From assembly GCA_014238155.1 (NCBI GenBank), contig JABABQ010000013.1:1-64000 (forward strand): a stretch of DNA of 64,000 nt, in the 5' to 3' direction. The notes beneath the pieces are model-generated. The model had not been told where the DNA came from. It saw only the letters and a program-made list of their open reading frames with translations, and ran no database searches. The DNA comes from Rhizobiaceae bacterium. Its GTDB lineage: Bacteria; Pseudomonadota; Alphaproteobacteria; Rhizobiales; Rhizobiaceae. Within the stretch, counting starts at the first letter, position 1; each line of letters opens with the position of its first letter. Positions 52,834-62,482 of this stretch are shown here, one piece after another. Position numbers and translations under genes: made by a program.

Positions 52834-53999
52834 TTGACAAATAGCTCGCGCGGCGTGGTGCAGAAGCATTCAGCCCCCTGCTCGGAGATTAAGATTGGTT
52901 CGGTAATTTCAATGCCACCATCATCCAGCCACAGGGCCGGCATGAAATGAAACGTCATACCAACTTGCAACATTGTCTGGTCGTTCCCGCGCAATGACAT
53001 GGTGCGTTCTCCCCAATCTGGCGGGTAGGAAACGCCAATCGCATAGCCACAACGACTGTCTTTCTCAAACCCCAATTTATTCAGAGTCGAATTGAATGCA
53101 TTGGCAACATCGGCGCAGCTATTGCCGGGCTTTGCCTGTTCGAGACCTTGCTGAGTGGCCTCCAACACGGCTTTTTCGGCGTCTTTGTATTTTTGAGGAG
53201 GTTTTCCCAAAAACAGGGTGCGTGATTGCGGGCATTGGTAGCGGTGATGTGCCCCCGCGATTTCAAAAAATGTTGCCTCACCTTCAATCATCGGCTTGTC
53301 GTCCCAGGTTAAATGCGGCGCGGTTGCATCCATGCCGGATGGGGCCATGGGAACTATCGCTGGATAATCTCCCCAATATCCATCGGCCCCCTGGATCCCG
53401 GCCCTGTAAATCTCAGCAACCAACTGGTTTTTTGCAAGGCCAGGTTCTGCGGTTTCAACGATCACCTGATGCATCCGCTCGACGATCCGTGCAGCCCGTC
53501 GCATAAATTGTATCTCGGTGGCGCTCTTTACCGCGCGACACCAGTTTACCAGACCCGTAGCATCCCTGATGTCATCAAAATGGTGTTGCAGCACTTCATG
53601 TGCTTTGGCAGAATAATAATAATTGTCCAGCTCAACTCCAAGCCGGGCGTTTTCCAGACCACGTTCCCGCAACAGTTCCGCTAACATGTCCATGGGATGG
53701 GCATCAGGATTTTGAACATAGTGGTCAGCATAGCCAACAACATAGTCGGAAGGCATCCAAACGGTGCGAAGAGCACCAGCAGCGTCCATGCCGCGTCCCC
53801 ACCAGACCGGATCTCCTTCCAACGGAAGCACGACCGCCTGATGCACATAAAATGACCATCCATCATATCCGGTCAGCCAGTTCATGTTTGATGGATCAGA
53901 TATGATCAGCGCGTCGAGGCCGGCATCAGCCATTTTTTTGCGGGCACGGCTCAGGCGATTTTGATATTCAGCCGCTGAAAACAACAATTTTGTCGACAT
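52830..53999 (-). CDS. doeA: Ectoine hydrolase-like M24 peptidase (DoeA/EutD)
   Basis: 389 residues: a creatinase-type N-terminal domain and an M24 pita-bread domain. MNWLTGYDGWSFYVHQAVVL is characteristic of ectoine hydrolases among M24 proteins; YQCPQSRTLFLGKPPQKYKD and GYAIGVSYPPDWGERTMSLR are in the catalytic domain. The usual metal ligands are partly replaced, as in creatinase-like members. It would open the ectoine ring to N-acetyl-diaminobutyrate. First gene of the unit; no AsnC-type regulator or doeC/doeD genes are beside it. A related hydrolase for another cyclic or peptide substrate cannot be excluded. Confidence 0.8.
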   Translation of the reverse strand: MSTKLLFSAAEYQNRLSRARKKMADAGLDALIISDPSNMNWLTGYDGWSFYVHQAVVLPLEGDPVWWGRGMDAAGALRTVWMPSDYVVGYADHYVQNPDAHPMDMLAELLRERGLENARLGVELDNYYYSAKAHEVLQHHFDDIRDATGLVNWCRAVKSATEIQFMRRAARIVERMHQVIVETAEPGLAKNQLVAEIYRAGIQGADGYWGDYPAIVPMAPSGMDATAPHLTWDDKPMIEGEATFFEIAGAHHRYQCPQSRTLFLGKPPQKYKDAEKAVLEATQQGLEQAKPGNSCADVANAFNSTLNKLGFEKDSRCGYAIGVSYPPDWGERTMSLRGNDQTMLQVGMTFHFMPALWLDDGGIEITEPILISEQGAECFCTTPRELFVK

Positions 54000-54102
54000 T
54001 TCTATTCCTCGGCTGCCGGGGGTATCAGACTACCCGACCAGACTAGATTCGTTCAGGTTCAAATGAAATAGGCCGGGCCAGCGAGGTGGAATATGCGTGC
54101 AG

Positions 54103-55371
54103 CTACTTTCTCAAAGCAGACTTGGCGAGATTTCTCATCTTTGACAATCGCTCTTTGGCTTTGACAACATTCTGCAAGGCTCTCCCGGCATTCCGGTCCA
54201 GTGCAATTGACAGATCTGCAATCGGCACACTGTCCGGCCATACCCGGTTCATCATCGCGTGGTTGGCGACAGCCAGACTATCAGCTTCAACAAAATTACT
54301 ACGCTCTTTCAATATGTTAGTTGCATTGATCATCACCTGCATGCCCGGAGAATAGGCCGACAGGTTTTCATCGAACGCCATTTTCCATGGAACAAGATGG
54401 CCATCACGTCCCAGCATGATGAGCGAAGCGATGGGTTTATCGTTTTGGAGAAGTGAAAAAATTTCACAATGGTTCTTGGCAGCCAATTCGTAGACGATCT
54501 GTCGCGAAAATGCGGCTATCTTCTTGTGATTATAAAGTGCGGTACCCTTGCGTCCCTTCCAGCCGCTCAGCTCCAGCGTCAAGAAGGCTTCAATCGCGTC
54601 GACAATCTTGTCTTTGGAACGGGTGCAGTGAAACTTGGTCGGCCCCGACTGTTCAAGCTTGCGTAATTGACGTGCCAGTTCGCGTAACCGCTTCTTGCTC
54701 AAAGTAGGTTTTGGATCTGTTGATCCATCGGGATCGGGAAACAGGGCGGCGCGTTTGTGGACCTTATTGCGACAGGTATCCAGTCCCAGATTCTTGGCCG
54801 CCTGTTGCAGCACAGAATAGGTCGCTCTGTCTTCGCGTTGGTGTGTGAAATCGGCGATCGAGGGCAATTTCAGCACTGGATCGGCAAGCAGGCGCAACAG
54901 AGTTTCTGCGGCTTCTTCGGCACATTCGCGATCAATCAGTGGCGTGCCCAAAGGCATGTACTCGTTCGACAGGGGTTGCAACACCTTGTGAGCGGGGAAC
55001 CCAACCGTGTGGATTCTGATTGGCATGAACAGCCGCAAATGGCGGCCATTGCCGGTGGATTCCCAAAGACACAGCATCCAGGCCCCGCGGGGTGCCAGCA
55101 AGGAGGTTAAGCGCGGCCATGCAGATCGCAAAACAGAGGAATCAAAGAAAACATTCTGGTCAAGTGCCCGCTGGGCAAGTTGGTCAATGTCATCACAAAG
55201 CCGGATCAGACCAAATGCCGGAACCAGTTCCAGTTCCCAAAGGTGAGATGTCAGCCCGGTTGTGCTGGTCCTCAGCATAGGCTCGCGGCTTTCAAAACGG
55301 CGCTCAACTGTGTTGGGAAAGCTGCTTGATTTGCGTCCAGATTGGGACATGATGGTTTCGAAAATGCCCAT
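54103..55371 (-). CDS. CelD/BcsL-like GNAT acetyltransferase
   Basis: 422 residues with the C-terminal Acetyltransf_6 (CelD/BcsL) region: FLTLELSGWKGRKGTALYNH, then a strand LAAKNHCEIFSLLQNDKPIA and DENLSAYSPGMQVMINATNI. Members are linked to cellulose or other exopolysaccharide synthesis and probably acylate sugar units. It starts 2 nt after the flippase gene, so both belong to one polysaccharide transcript. No polymerase is seen in the window. Confidence 0.82.
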   Translation of the reverse strand: MGIFETIMSQSGRKSSSFPNTVERRFESREPMLRTSTTGLTSHLWELELVPAFGLIRLCDDIDQLAQRALDQNVFFDSSVLRSAWPRLTSLLAPRGAWMLCLWESTGNGRHLRLFMPIRIHTVGFPAHKVLQPLSNEYMPLGTPLIDRECAEEAAETLLRLLADPVLKLPSIADFTHQREDRATYSVLQQAAKNLGLDTCRNKVHKRAALFPDPDGSTDPKPTLSKKRLRELARQLRKLEQSGPTKFHCTRSKDKIVDAIEAFLTLELSGWKGRKGTALYNHKKIAAFSRQIVYELAAKNHCEIFSLLQNDKPIASLIMLGRDGHLVPWKMAFDENLSAYSPGMQVMINATNILKERSNFVEADSLAVANHAMMNRVWPDSVPIADLSIALDRNAGRALQNVVKAKERLSKMRNLAKSALRK

Positions 55372-55373
55372 GC

Positions 55374-56819
55374 CTATAGCTCAACCTTTTGAGACGAAAG
55401 CGGCAGGCCATCTGATCTGCCGAAAACGAACATGTGAATGCCAAGGCACCGCAAGGTGACAGCGTATAATGCCGTAGCTTCAAAAACCATCGTCACCGTT
55501 GTCGCCCAGGCGGCTCCATAGAGACCGTAAATCGGGATAAATGTAAAATTGAGCAAGACGTTCACCGCCAACGATATGCCATAAACCGTAGCGCAGATAT
55601 TCTGGTGCCCCGACATGGTCAACACGCTTTCTGCTGGGCCGACCGTCGCCCGGGCTACGATCCCCAATGCCAAAATAAACATCAAAGGATATCCGGCGGT
55701 AAATTCAGCTCCAAAAAGCGACAGCAACAAGTTCCCGGCGAGCAAGATGACTGCTGCCATAAACAAGGAAGGCCAGAACGTCCATTTAACGGTGTCACGG
55801 ACAAAGGAATCAAAACGCACCGTATCGCCAGAAGAATAGTAGCGCGAAAAGTGATGAGCTGCGCCGGCCTTCACTGCGAAATAGACGAAATGCACGAGCG
55901 CCAGGGTTTTGACGGCTGCAAAGTAGACCGCTACATCCTTTGGCGACAGAAAAATTCCCGCAATCATAATATCCACATTGGTCAACAGGGCGAAGAACCC
56001 CTCGACCAGAAAAATCGGAAGGGCCACCACGATCCAGATTTTCATTGAATGTGACCGTGGCCCCGGAGAAATGGTTCGTTTCAAGCGGCGGTTCATGACC
56101 CAGGTTTGCATGATTGTGGTGAACCACGTGGCAAAAATGGCCGCGGTCAACGCGGTGGCAGCAGTTGCCTCCATGCCACCGCCCAGGGCAATGATCATGA
56201 ACACCAATATCAGCACAGGACGAACAAGATAAGTTGGGGAGAAGGCAAGGTCAGCCCAGCTGAAGGCGCGCGCCACACCATTTTGCACGTCCGACAAAGC
56301 GAGTAACGGCAGGCAAATTGCCGCCATGATCAGCGGTATTGCATAAATCTCCGACAGCCTTCCTTCCAGACCATAGGCGGCGGCAATGCCAAGCCCAGCG
56401 ACGATGCCGGCGACAAGGGTTGATACAACTCGAGACCCAAGGATGATGCCTCGCAAGGAGTTGGAATCTTCCTGCACCAGATATTGCGGAATGAATTTGA
56501 CGACGGCCGATGGAAATCCAATGCAGGACAGGCCACCACAAATAACCGCGGCCACCCAAACCCAGACAAAAATCCCATATTCATGGCTACCCAGCCAGCG
56601 CGCCATCAAAACCTGAGATATGAATGCAATGAAGGCGCTGATAATTCGAATTGAAAAGGCGATTAATGCAGTTCTGAGGGATTGCGCACGCTCGTCCTTG
56701 CCAGAGAATACGGCGTCTGCAACGGAAAAACCGGTTTCCACATGTGCGCCCCACCGTGCATACACAAATTTCGGCACAAATGGCCGCATTATGCGCGATG
56801 GTTTGAGCTTTTCACCCAT
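55374..56819 (-). CDS. Polysaccharide flippase (Wzx/MviN-like)
   Basis: 481 residues with 12-14 hydrophobic helices. The start LRTALIAFSIRIISAFIAFI followed by VLMARWLGSHEYGIFVWVWV is typical of lipopolysaccharide/oligosaccharide flippases of the MOP superfamily. It moves lipid-linked sugar units across the inner membrane. It is transcribed towards the CelD-like gene. The start at 56819 gives about 45 cytoplasmic residues before the first helix; a later start is possible. Confidence 0.87.
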   Translation of the reverse strand: MGEKLKPSRIMRPFVPKFVYARWGAHVETGFSVADAVFSGKDERAQSLRTALIAFSIRIISAFIAFISQVLMARWLGSHEYGIFVWVWVAAVICGGLSCIGFPSAVVKFIPQYLVQEDSNSLRGIILGSRVVSTLVAGIVAGLGIAAAYGLEGRLSEIYAIPLIMAAICLPLLALSDVQNGVARAFSWADLAFSPTYLVRPVLILVFMIIALGGGMEATAATALTAAIFATWFTTIMQTWVMNRRLKRTISPGPRSHSMKIWIVVALPIFLVEGFFALLTNVDIMIAGIFLSPKDVAVYFAAVKTLALVHFVYFAVKAGAAHHFSRYYSSGDTVRFDSFVRDTVKWTFWPSLFMAAVILLAGNLLLSLFGAEFTAGYPLMFILALGIVARATVGPAESVLTMSGHQNICATVYGISLAVNVLLNFTFIPIYGLYGAAWATTVTMVFEATALYAVTLRCLGIHMFVFGRSDGLPLSSQKVEL

Positions 56820-56933
56820 GGTAGCAATCGGTCCCGGCGTTGCATGCGGTTAATACCCGGGATTTTGCCCATAATTCGTTTAAGATTTTATTGGATTTGC
56901 AGGCTGCTGATTGGCAACGCGGTTAAGCATTGA

Positions 56934-57479
56934 TTAACCGGCAAATCCACCTTCATCGAGAAATTTTTGTTCTGCCTCTGTCGTATCCCGTCCAAGCACT
57001 TCGTTGCGATGGGGAAATCGGCCAAATTCTGCGATAATATCACGATGTTCGATTGCTGAACGCAAGGCGGCTTCCCAACCGAGGCTCTGCATAAGTTCCA
57101 CCGCTTGCTGTTGGTCTGCCAGATCTTCGGAATGCACCAGCGGCAAATAGCAAAATGCCTGAACTTCCGACGGCATTTTTCTGTCATTCCCGGCCTCGAC
57201 CTGGGCTTTAACGAGGGCCGCACTTTTGTTGTCTTGAGCAAAGGCAAGACGACTGTTTCGGTGCAGGTTTCTTGAAAACTGATCGAGTACCAAAATCAGC
57301 GCCAATGCCCCTTCTGGCGTGGAGGCCCAGTGATCGCATTCACCTTTGCAGGCCTGCTGGTGAATCCGGCCAAATCGGCGGTTGATTTCTGCATCAAATT
57401 CCGGGTCTTTCTTCCACCATTTTTTGGCGCCGGCATCGATCCAGAATTTTACGACTTCCTGGGCAACTGCATCTGTCAT
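56934..57479 (-). CDS. DUF924 family protein
   Basis: 181 residues with the conserved DUF924 segments: VVKFWIDAGAKKWWKKDPEF at the N-terminus, ALILVLDQFSRNLHRNSRLA in the middle, and FGRFPHRNEVLGRDTTEAEQ at the end. The family is common in proteobacteria and mainly helical (TPR-like); no function is established. Single gene, apparently unrelated to its polysaccharide neighbours. Confidence 0.9.
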   Translation of the reverse strand: MTDAVAQEVVKFWIDAGAKKWWKKDPEFDAEINRRFGRIHQQACKGECDHWASTPEGALALILVLDQFSRNLHRNSRLAFAQDNKSAALVKAQVEAGNDRKMPSEVQAFCYLPLVHSEDLADQQQAVELMQSLGWEAALRSAIEHRDIIAEFGRFPHRNEVLGRDTTEAEQKFLDEGGFAG

Positions 57480-57640
57480 CTGTGGCTCTGTACTGATTTG
57501 ATTATTTCGCTTCTTCAGTAGTACATGAAACGAGCTTCAAGTTAATCACGATGATGAGTTTTGATGGTTTTATCATCCACATGAGGTGATATGGCGAAGC
57601 GACAGGCGATTACCACCGGCAAAAGGGTGCAAATTTGACA

Positions 57641-57877
57641 ATGAATACAGAGCTTGACCTTCGGGGATATCAATGCCCACTGCCGGTATTGAAAACCCGC
57701 AATGCCATGCGCAAGCTCAAGCCCGGTGAGCGGATACTGATTTTGACTGACGATCCACTGGCCGTGATTGATATTCCCAACTTTTGCAATGAATCTGGTC
57801 AAGTGCTGATCGATCAATCAGCCGCTGAGGGGGACAGTCACAGGTTTTTGCTTGAAAGACAGGGCGAGAAATCGTGA
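57641..57877 (+). CDS. TusA-like sulfur carrier protein
   Basis: 78 residues with the SirA/TusA fold: ELDLRGYQCPLPVLKTRNAM includes the CPxP motif whose cysteine carries the persulfide, and RILILTDDPLAVIDIPNFCN follows. TusA-like proteins pass sulfur to tRNA-thiolation, molybdenum-cofactor or other enzymes. ATG 57641 is preferred to the in-frame TTG two codons earlier. It converges on the CobW-type gene with 6 nt between stop codons. Confidence 0.9.
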   Translation: MNTELDLRGYQCPLPVLKTRNAMRKLKPGERILILTDDPLAVIDIPNFCNESGQVLIDQSAAEGDSHRFLLERQGEKS

Positions 57878-57883
57878 ACGGCT

Positions 57884-58951
57884 CTAGCTGCCCTTGTGGC
57901 CGGGAATGGCTAGTGGGTTGTTCTCCAGGGCTTGCTGATCTGCCGTATCTATTGCGGTGTTGCCGACAAATGCGTCGAAAAGTTTTCGCACAAAATCTTC
58001 TGACAGGTCCTTTGTAATCATCACCAAACGGGTGCGTCGGTCATTGTCCGGCCATGCTGGCAACGTAGCTGGTGGATGGAATATCTTTTGAACCCCGTGA
58101 ATGACTACCGGTCGGTTGGGATCTTCTTCAATCCTGATGATGCCCTTGACCCTCAACAGATTGGGGCCATGAGCCGAGCGCAGCAAATCGATAAAACTGG
58201 CCAAAGCAGCAGCAGAGACCGGCTTGTTGGTCAGCAATGTGAATGCCCGAATGCGTGAATCATGGCGATTGACATCGTGATGATGGTGTCTGTGGTGGCT
58301 CTCCAGCGCGGCATCATTGAGCCAGCGCGCCACGTCGGCCGTTTTTGTTTCGGGATTATAGAGCCCGGAATTGAACAGGTCTGAAAAGCCTGGCTGATCT
58401 TGTCGGCGGTCAAAAACTGGTGCTGTTGGGTTCAGCGCAGCAACCCGCTGTTTCAGGGCTTCGACATCAGTGCTGTCCCCGCGCTTGGTCAAAACTATTC
58501 GGTCGGCCACAGCAACCTGTTTCACCGCTTCTTCGTGGGCGTCCAACGTACTCATACCATTGACGCAATCAACCAATGTAACAACGCCGTCCAAACGCAA
58601 CATGTCACTCAATACCGGATGCCCCATTATTGCCTGCAGGATCGGGGCCGGGTCGGCCAGACCCGTTGATTCAATGATGATGCGGGCCGGTCTTGTCTGG
58701 CGGTGTATCAATCGGGACAGTGTATCAACGAGGTCCCCGCGTATCGTGCAGCACAGACATCCGTCAGACAATTCGACGATGCCTTCATCAGCCGTTTCAA
58801 CCAGCAAATGATCAATACCGACATCGCCAAATTCATTAATGATCAGGGCAGTGTCGGACAGCTCACCCTGCTGCAGGAGGCGGTTGAGCAAAGTAGTCTT
58901 GCCTGCACCGAGAAATCCAGTGATCAGGCTGACGGGGATTGGATCAATCAT
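57884..58951 (-). CDS. CobW/COG0523 family GTP-binding metallochaperone
   Basis: 355 residues. The P-loop is SLITGFLGAGKTTLLNRLLQ and the metal site CLCC lies in IVELSDGCLCCTIRGDLVDT. The G3/G4-like ESTGLADPAPI and VLTKRGD follow. A histidine-rich loop (ESHHRHHHHDVNRHDSR) near residue 220 and the CobW_C domain complete it. Such proteins deliver zinc, cobalt or other metals under GTP hydrolysis; the CxCC and His loop favour zinc. Its ATG overlaps the dacA stop (TGATG), so the two are cotranslated. Confidence 0.92.
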   Translation of the reverse strand: MIDPIPVSLITGFLGAGKTTLLNRLLQQGELSDTALIINEFGDVGIDHLLVETADEGIVELSDGCLCCTIRGDLVDTLSRLIHRQTRPARIIIESTGLADPAPILQAIMGHPVLSDMLRLDGVVTLVDCVNGMSTLDAHEEAVKQVAVADRIVLTKRGDSTDVEALKQRVAALNPTAPVFDRRQDQPGFSDLFNSGLYNPETKTADVARWLNDAALESHHRHHHHDVNRHDSRIRAFTLLTNKPVSAAALASFIDLLRSAHGPNLLRVKGIIRIEEDPNRPVVIHGVQKIFHPPATLPAWPDNDRRTRLVMITKDLSEDFVRKLFDAFVGNTAIDTADQQALENNPLAIPGHKGS

Positions 58952-60144
58952 CAGATTTGCGGTCGAAAAGTTGGCAAAGGAACTTGCCGCTCAGTAGATT
59001 TTGCAATGCTTTCTCCGTTGGCCTTTTTCACAATGGGTTGAGCAACGTTCAACGGTCTGAAATTGGGGAGAGGGACGCGACGCAATGCTACAGGCCGGCT
59101 TGAACGGGGAAGCAGGGAAACTGTCAGGGGCGACCGTTCAATGGAGCGTGGCAGAAGCCAAGGTGACTTGATGACAGCCTGACCGGCTCCCGGCTCATAA
59201 CGCGCTGCACGCGCTTCCTTGGTGCACAAAACACTCCGCATATTGCGCGGGCCAGTGGGGACGCCGCCGCCCGGTTTGAGCTCCCCGATCAATTGCCCGG
59301 TTTGAAGCGGTTGTTGAAATCCATCCGTGATCAATTTTGCCGCATCAACTGCACGGCTGGTCTGCGAATCTCTCCCCAGAACAACAGCAGCAATCCGTCG
59401 CCCCGAACGTGTTGCAGCACCGATGAAATTATACCCAGAAGCACAGACAAATCCTGTTTTGAACCCGTCAGCTCCGCGAAAACGCTCCAGCAACAGATTG
59501 TAGGAATAATAGATACGTTGGATAGTTTTGCCATTCTTGGTACGGCTGGGCGCAAGTATGGCGGGCGTTTCAAACAGCGCCTTATATTGTTTGAAGTTCC
59601 GGTGAATTGCCCGCACCAGCAGTCCCATATCGCGGGCGGTCGTGACCTGACGCCGGTCGTGCAATCCGTGGGGATTAACAAATTTGGACCCGGTCATGCC
59701 GAGTTGTCTGGCATCAATCATCATGCGTCGCGAGAAACCTTCGACCGATCCTGATATGCTTTCAGCAATTGCGACAGCGACGTCATTTGCTGATTTGATA
59801 ACCAGCAATTTCAGAGCGTTTTCAAGCGTCATGGAGGTGCCAATTCGGTACCCCATGCGGCTGGGTGGCTGGCTCGCTGCATTGCGGCTGATGCGGACCG
59901 GCTGATCGGCGCGGGCAGCTCCACTGGCAATCGCATTAAATGCTGAGTAGGCGGTCATCAGTTTGGTCAGGGATGCCGGATGCCAAGGGTCAAAAGCCTG
60001 TTGACGCGCCAAGACATGACCGGAGTTCAGGTCGACCACAATATGAGGTGCAGCCGTCACTGACGACACCACCATCATGCTGCATATCAGCAGAAGAATT
60101 CTCACCACGACTTTTTTCGATTCAGGTATTTTCCAACATCGCAT
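58951..60144 (-). CDS. D-alanyl-D-alanine carboxypeptidase (S11, DacA-like)
   Basis: 397 residues with an N-terminal signal (VVVRILLLICSMMVVSSVTA). The three penicillin-binding motifs are present: SxxK in HPASLTKLMTAYS, SxN in KSANDVAVAIAES and KTG in DGFKTGFVCASGYN. It trims the terminal D-alanine of peptidoglycan stems in the periplasm. The C-terminal 120 residues are proline/arginine-rich with two similar P.P.FRP motifs and no clear PBP5 anchor helix. ATG 60144 is chosen close to the signal; 60171 is possible. S11 enzymes are often metal-independent, so the coupling to CobW is unexplained. Confidence 0.9.
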   Translation of the reverse strand: MRCWKIPESKKVVVRILLLICSMMVVSSVTAAPHIVVDLNSGHVLARQQAFDPWHPASLTKLMTAYSAFNAIASGAARADQPVRISRNAASQPPSRMGYRIGTSMTLENALKLLVIKSANDVAVAIAESISGSVEGFSRRMMIDARQLGMTGSKFVNPHGLHDRRQVTTARDMGLLVRAIHRNFKQYKALFETPAILAPSRTKNGKTIQRIYYSYNLLLERFRGADGFKTGFVCASGYNFIGAATRSGRRIAAVVLGRDSQTSRAVDAAKLITDGFQQPLQTGQLIGELKPGGGVPTGPRNMRSVLCTKEARAARYEPGAGQAVIKSPWLLPRSIERSPLTVSLLPRSSRPVALRRVPLPNFRPLNVAQPIVKKANGESIAKSTERQVPLPTFRPQI

Positions 60145-60191
60145 TTCTAGAGGCTGTTTGGCAAAAATCAAACACCAAGATTGTGGCGTGA

Positions 60192-61313
60192 TTAACGAAC
60201 TGCAAGTTGGTCCAGAGCTTTCTTCAATGTTTTGGCAGCGGCCTGCATTGAGTGATGATCCTTGATGCTGTCTTGTGCAGCATAGCCGAAATCACGTCGC
60301 AACAATGGATGCGAAATGAGTGTGGAGAGGTTGTCGACAAATCCCGAATGGTCGTCCTCAGCGGCCAAAAGCCCGGTCATGCCGTGGTTTACCGATAAAG
60401 AGACCCCCATGGAATCCAGAGCCGCGACCGGCAGCCCCATCATTTGTGCCTCCAAATAAACCATGCCAATGGGTTCCTTCCAGCCCGGCCAAACAAAAAG
60501 GTCCGCTGCGGACATCATTGCAAGAACCTGTTCATGAGGGAGAATACCTGCAAAATGCAGACGATCCTCATCGATTTCGGAAAAAAACTCTTGAATCGCA
60601 TCTTCTTCAGGGCCCCCGCCAACTACTACCAGGTTCCAGTGCAGCGCCTGAAGCTGTGCCAGGGCAGAAGCGAGCAATCTGAAATTCTCCACTTTTTTGC
60701 CTGGACGCATCATTCCAACAGATAAAATGACCGGTGCGCCCGGGCGCCAATGGGAAGGGAGGTTTATTTCTGGCAGGTTCGGTGGAATCGTTGCATCAAT
60801 AAACGGTGCGATCATGGATATGCTGTCAGCCGATCCCAGCAACTCAATCAAATAGTTGCGATCTGTCGGTTTGAAGGCCAGATTTAAATCTGCCTGACGA
60901 ATCCCATTTTGTGCTTCCAGCCGCCATTTCGCCCATCTGTCCCCACCATTTTCAAATCCCTGTCCGGTACGTGCAGCTTCAACGGTGACATAGGGGATGC
61001 CAAGGGCCTCGCTGACCCGTGGTCCGATCCAGTCAGGTGCTTTGCAATAAGGATGATATGTCATCCAAATGTCAGGCGGATCAGATCCAAGGGAGTCGAT
61101 CAGTTTGTCGGCTTGTACAAACGCATCTGATTGGCGTTGCAGCAGAATTTCCCGGGCTTCGCGTTTGGAATAAGCAATAAACCTGCTGGCCAATTCAACC
61201 TCATAACCAGCCAATGACAATGCGGCCATCAGATTTCTGGCAACCAGACGGTCGCCGGAGGCGATGTGGTGATCCGGCGGTTTGATCGTGGCGTAAAATG
61301 CTATTCGGGTCAT
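60192..61313 (-). CDS. Glycosyltransferase family 4
   Basis: 373 residues of GT-B fold. The C-terminal donor-binding half shows VILSVGMMRPGKKVENFRLL, LVVVGGGPEEDAIQEFFSEI, LHFAGILPHEQVLAMMSAAD and the family EPIGMVYLEAQMMGLPVAA with the conserved glutamates. It would transfer a sugar from a nucleotide donor to a growing surface glycan. The start overlaps the preceding glycosyltransferase stop by 4 nt. It is the last of four glycosyltransferase genes in a row. Confidence 0.92.
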   Translation of the reverse strand: MTRIAFYATIKPPDHHIASGDRLVARNLMAALSLAGYEVELASRFIAYSKREAREILLQRQSDAFVQADKLIDSLGSDPPDIWMTYHPYCKAPDWIGPRVSEALGIPYVTVEAARTGQGFENGGDRWAKWRLEAQNGIRQADLNLAFKPTDRNYLIELLGSADSISMIAPFIDATIPPNLPEINLPSHWRPGAPVILSVGMMRPGKKVENFRLLASALAQLQALHWNLVVVGGGPEEDAIQEFFSEIDEDRLHFAGILPHEQVLAMMSAADLFVWPGWKEPIGMVYLEAQMMGLPVAALDSMGVSLSVNHGMTGLLAAEDDHSGFVDNLSTLISHPLLRRDFGYAAQDSIKDHHSMQAAAKTLKKALDQLAVR

Positions 61314-62461
61314 CGCTCATTCAACCACGATAGGAGAAGTTTGGCGGAATTATCTACGCCATCAAAATTGATTTGGTGATCAACTCGATCCAATTTGCTC
61401 GCCTGTTCGCAGCTCCGCAACAGTCGTTGTTCAGTCAATGATGATTGTGGAAGGCAAATCCCATAACCGCCTTTTTGGAGTAATTCAGCGCGACGCAACT
61501 GTTCGCTCTGCCCCTCAACGTCATAGGGCACAAATACGGCACGACAGGCACTGTCGTGATGGGCGACAAGAGCGTCCATTGCGGTATTGTAGCCACATTG
61601 AGAAATCGACACACGTGCCTGTTTCAACTGTCCTGCAAGATTTGGCAGGTAGCGAGTCAATGTAACGTGGGGCGGGCATCTGTCGGCAAGTGAGCGGAAT
61701 TGATCAGCGGCAAGGTTTGGTCCGCTGGACAGACACCAGGACCAATCAGTGCGTTGTTCTGCTGCCTTCCGAGCGGTCGCCAGCAACTCGCCACCAAAAG
61801 CCCCACCACCTGCCGATACGATAACGTCGAACTGGTGCATCACAGGCTCGATTGATGGAGGCGGTACGACAAAGCCCGAATAGCTGAATTTGTCAGCAAT
61901 CCTGTCGGCCAGCGGAAAGCTGGAATCCAGACGAATAACTGAAGGGTCGGAATGAACCAGAACCCGGTCAAAAAACTGATCGATCCAGTCGCAGGTCTCT
62001 TCAACTCGCCCGGGTTTTTTTCGTTCCTGAAGGATGTCGCGTACCGACGAAACCATTATCGGTTTGGGGCGTCGTTTCTGGGCTGCTTTGAGCAGAGTTC
62101 CCATTTCCAGACGAACCATGCGTCGGCCAAATGGAAATGCCTCCGTGATCACGATATCCGGGTTCAACTTGTCGAAGATAACTTCGATCTCTCGGGCTCT
62201 TCGCATTTGAAATGGTTTGCCGAGTGGTTGATTATCTGCATCGAGATAGGCTGAATAGCTGTTGTCGGCAGCGCGGATGGGAGAAAGGAAATGAATGGAT
62301 TCGGCGGCGAATTCCACCTCCTTCAGGACCTGTCCACCATAAATAATATCGACGGCAAATCCGTGGCGCGAAAAGCCCTCGATCAATCGCTGGGCCCGGA
62401 ACACATGGCCGACACCGAGAAGATGCAGAAAATAGAACAAAATTCGTGGTTTATGATCCAT
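61310..62461 (-). CDS. Predicted glycosyltransferase (COG4671/MurG-like)
   Basis: 383 residues. The N-terminus LFYFLHLLGVGHVFRAQRLI has the MurG-like glycine-histidine loop, and the C-terminal half shows VIVSAGGGAFGGELLATARK and RVSISQCGYNTAMDALVAHH, the donor-site region. The family is predicted to use UDP-sugars; the acceptor is unknown. It lies 21 nt after a GT4 gene and is coupled to the next by 4 nt. The partial gene at the window edge looks like a second member of this family. Confidence 0.87.
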   Translation of the reverse strand: MDHKPRILFYFLHLLGVGHVFRAQRLIEGFSRHGFAVDIIYGGQVLKEVEFAAESIHFLSPIRAADNSYSAYLDADNQPLGKPFQMRRAREIEVIFDKLNPDIVITEAFPFGRRMVRLEMGTLLKAAQKRRPKPIMVSSVRDILQERKKPGRVEETCDWIDQFFDRVLVHSDPSVIRLDSSFPLADRIADKFSYSGFVVPPPSIEPVMHQFDVIVSAGGGAFGGELLATARKAAEQRTDWSWCLSSGPNLAADQFRSLADRCPPHVTLTRYLPNLAGQLKQARVSISQCGYNTAMDALVAHHDSACRAVFVPYDVEGQSEQLRRAELLQKGGYGICLPQSSLTEQRLLRSCEQASKLDRVDHQINFDGVDNSAKLLLSWLNER

Positions 62462-62482
62462 CCAAAGGCATCCGGAAATTGC

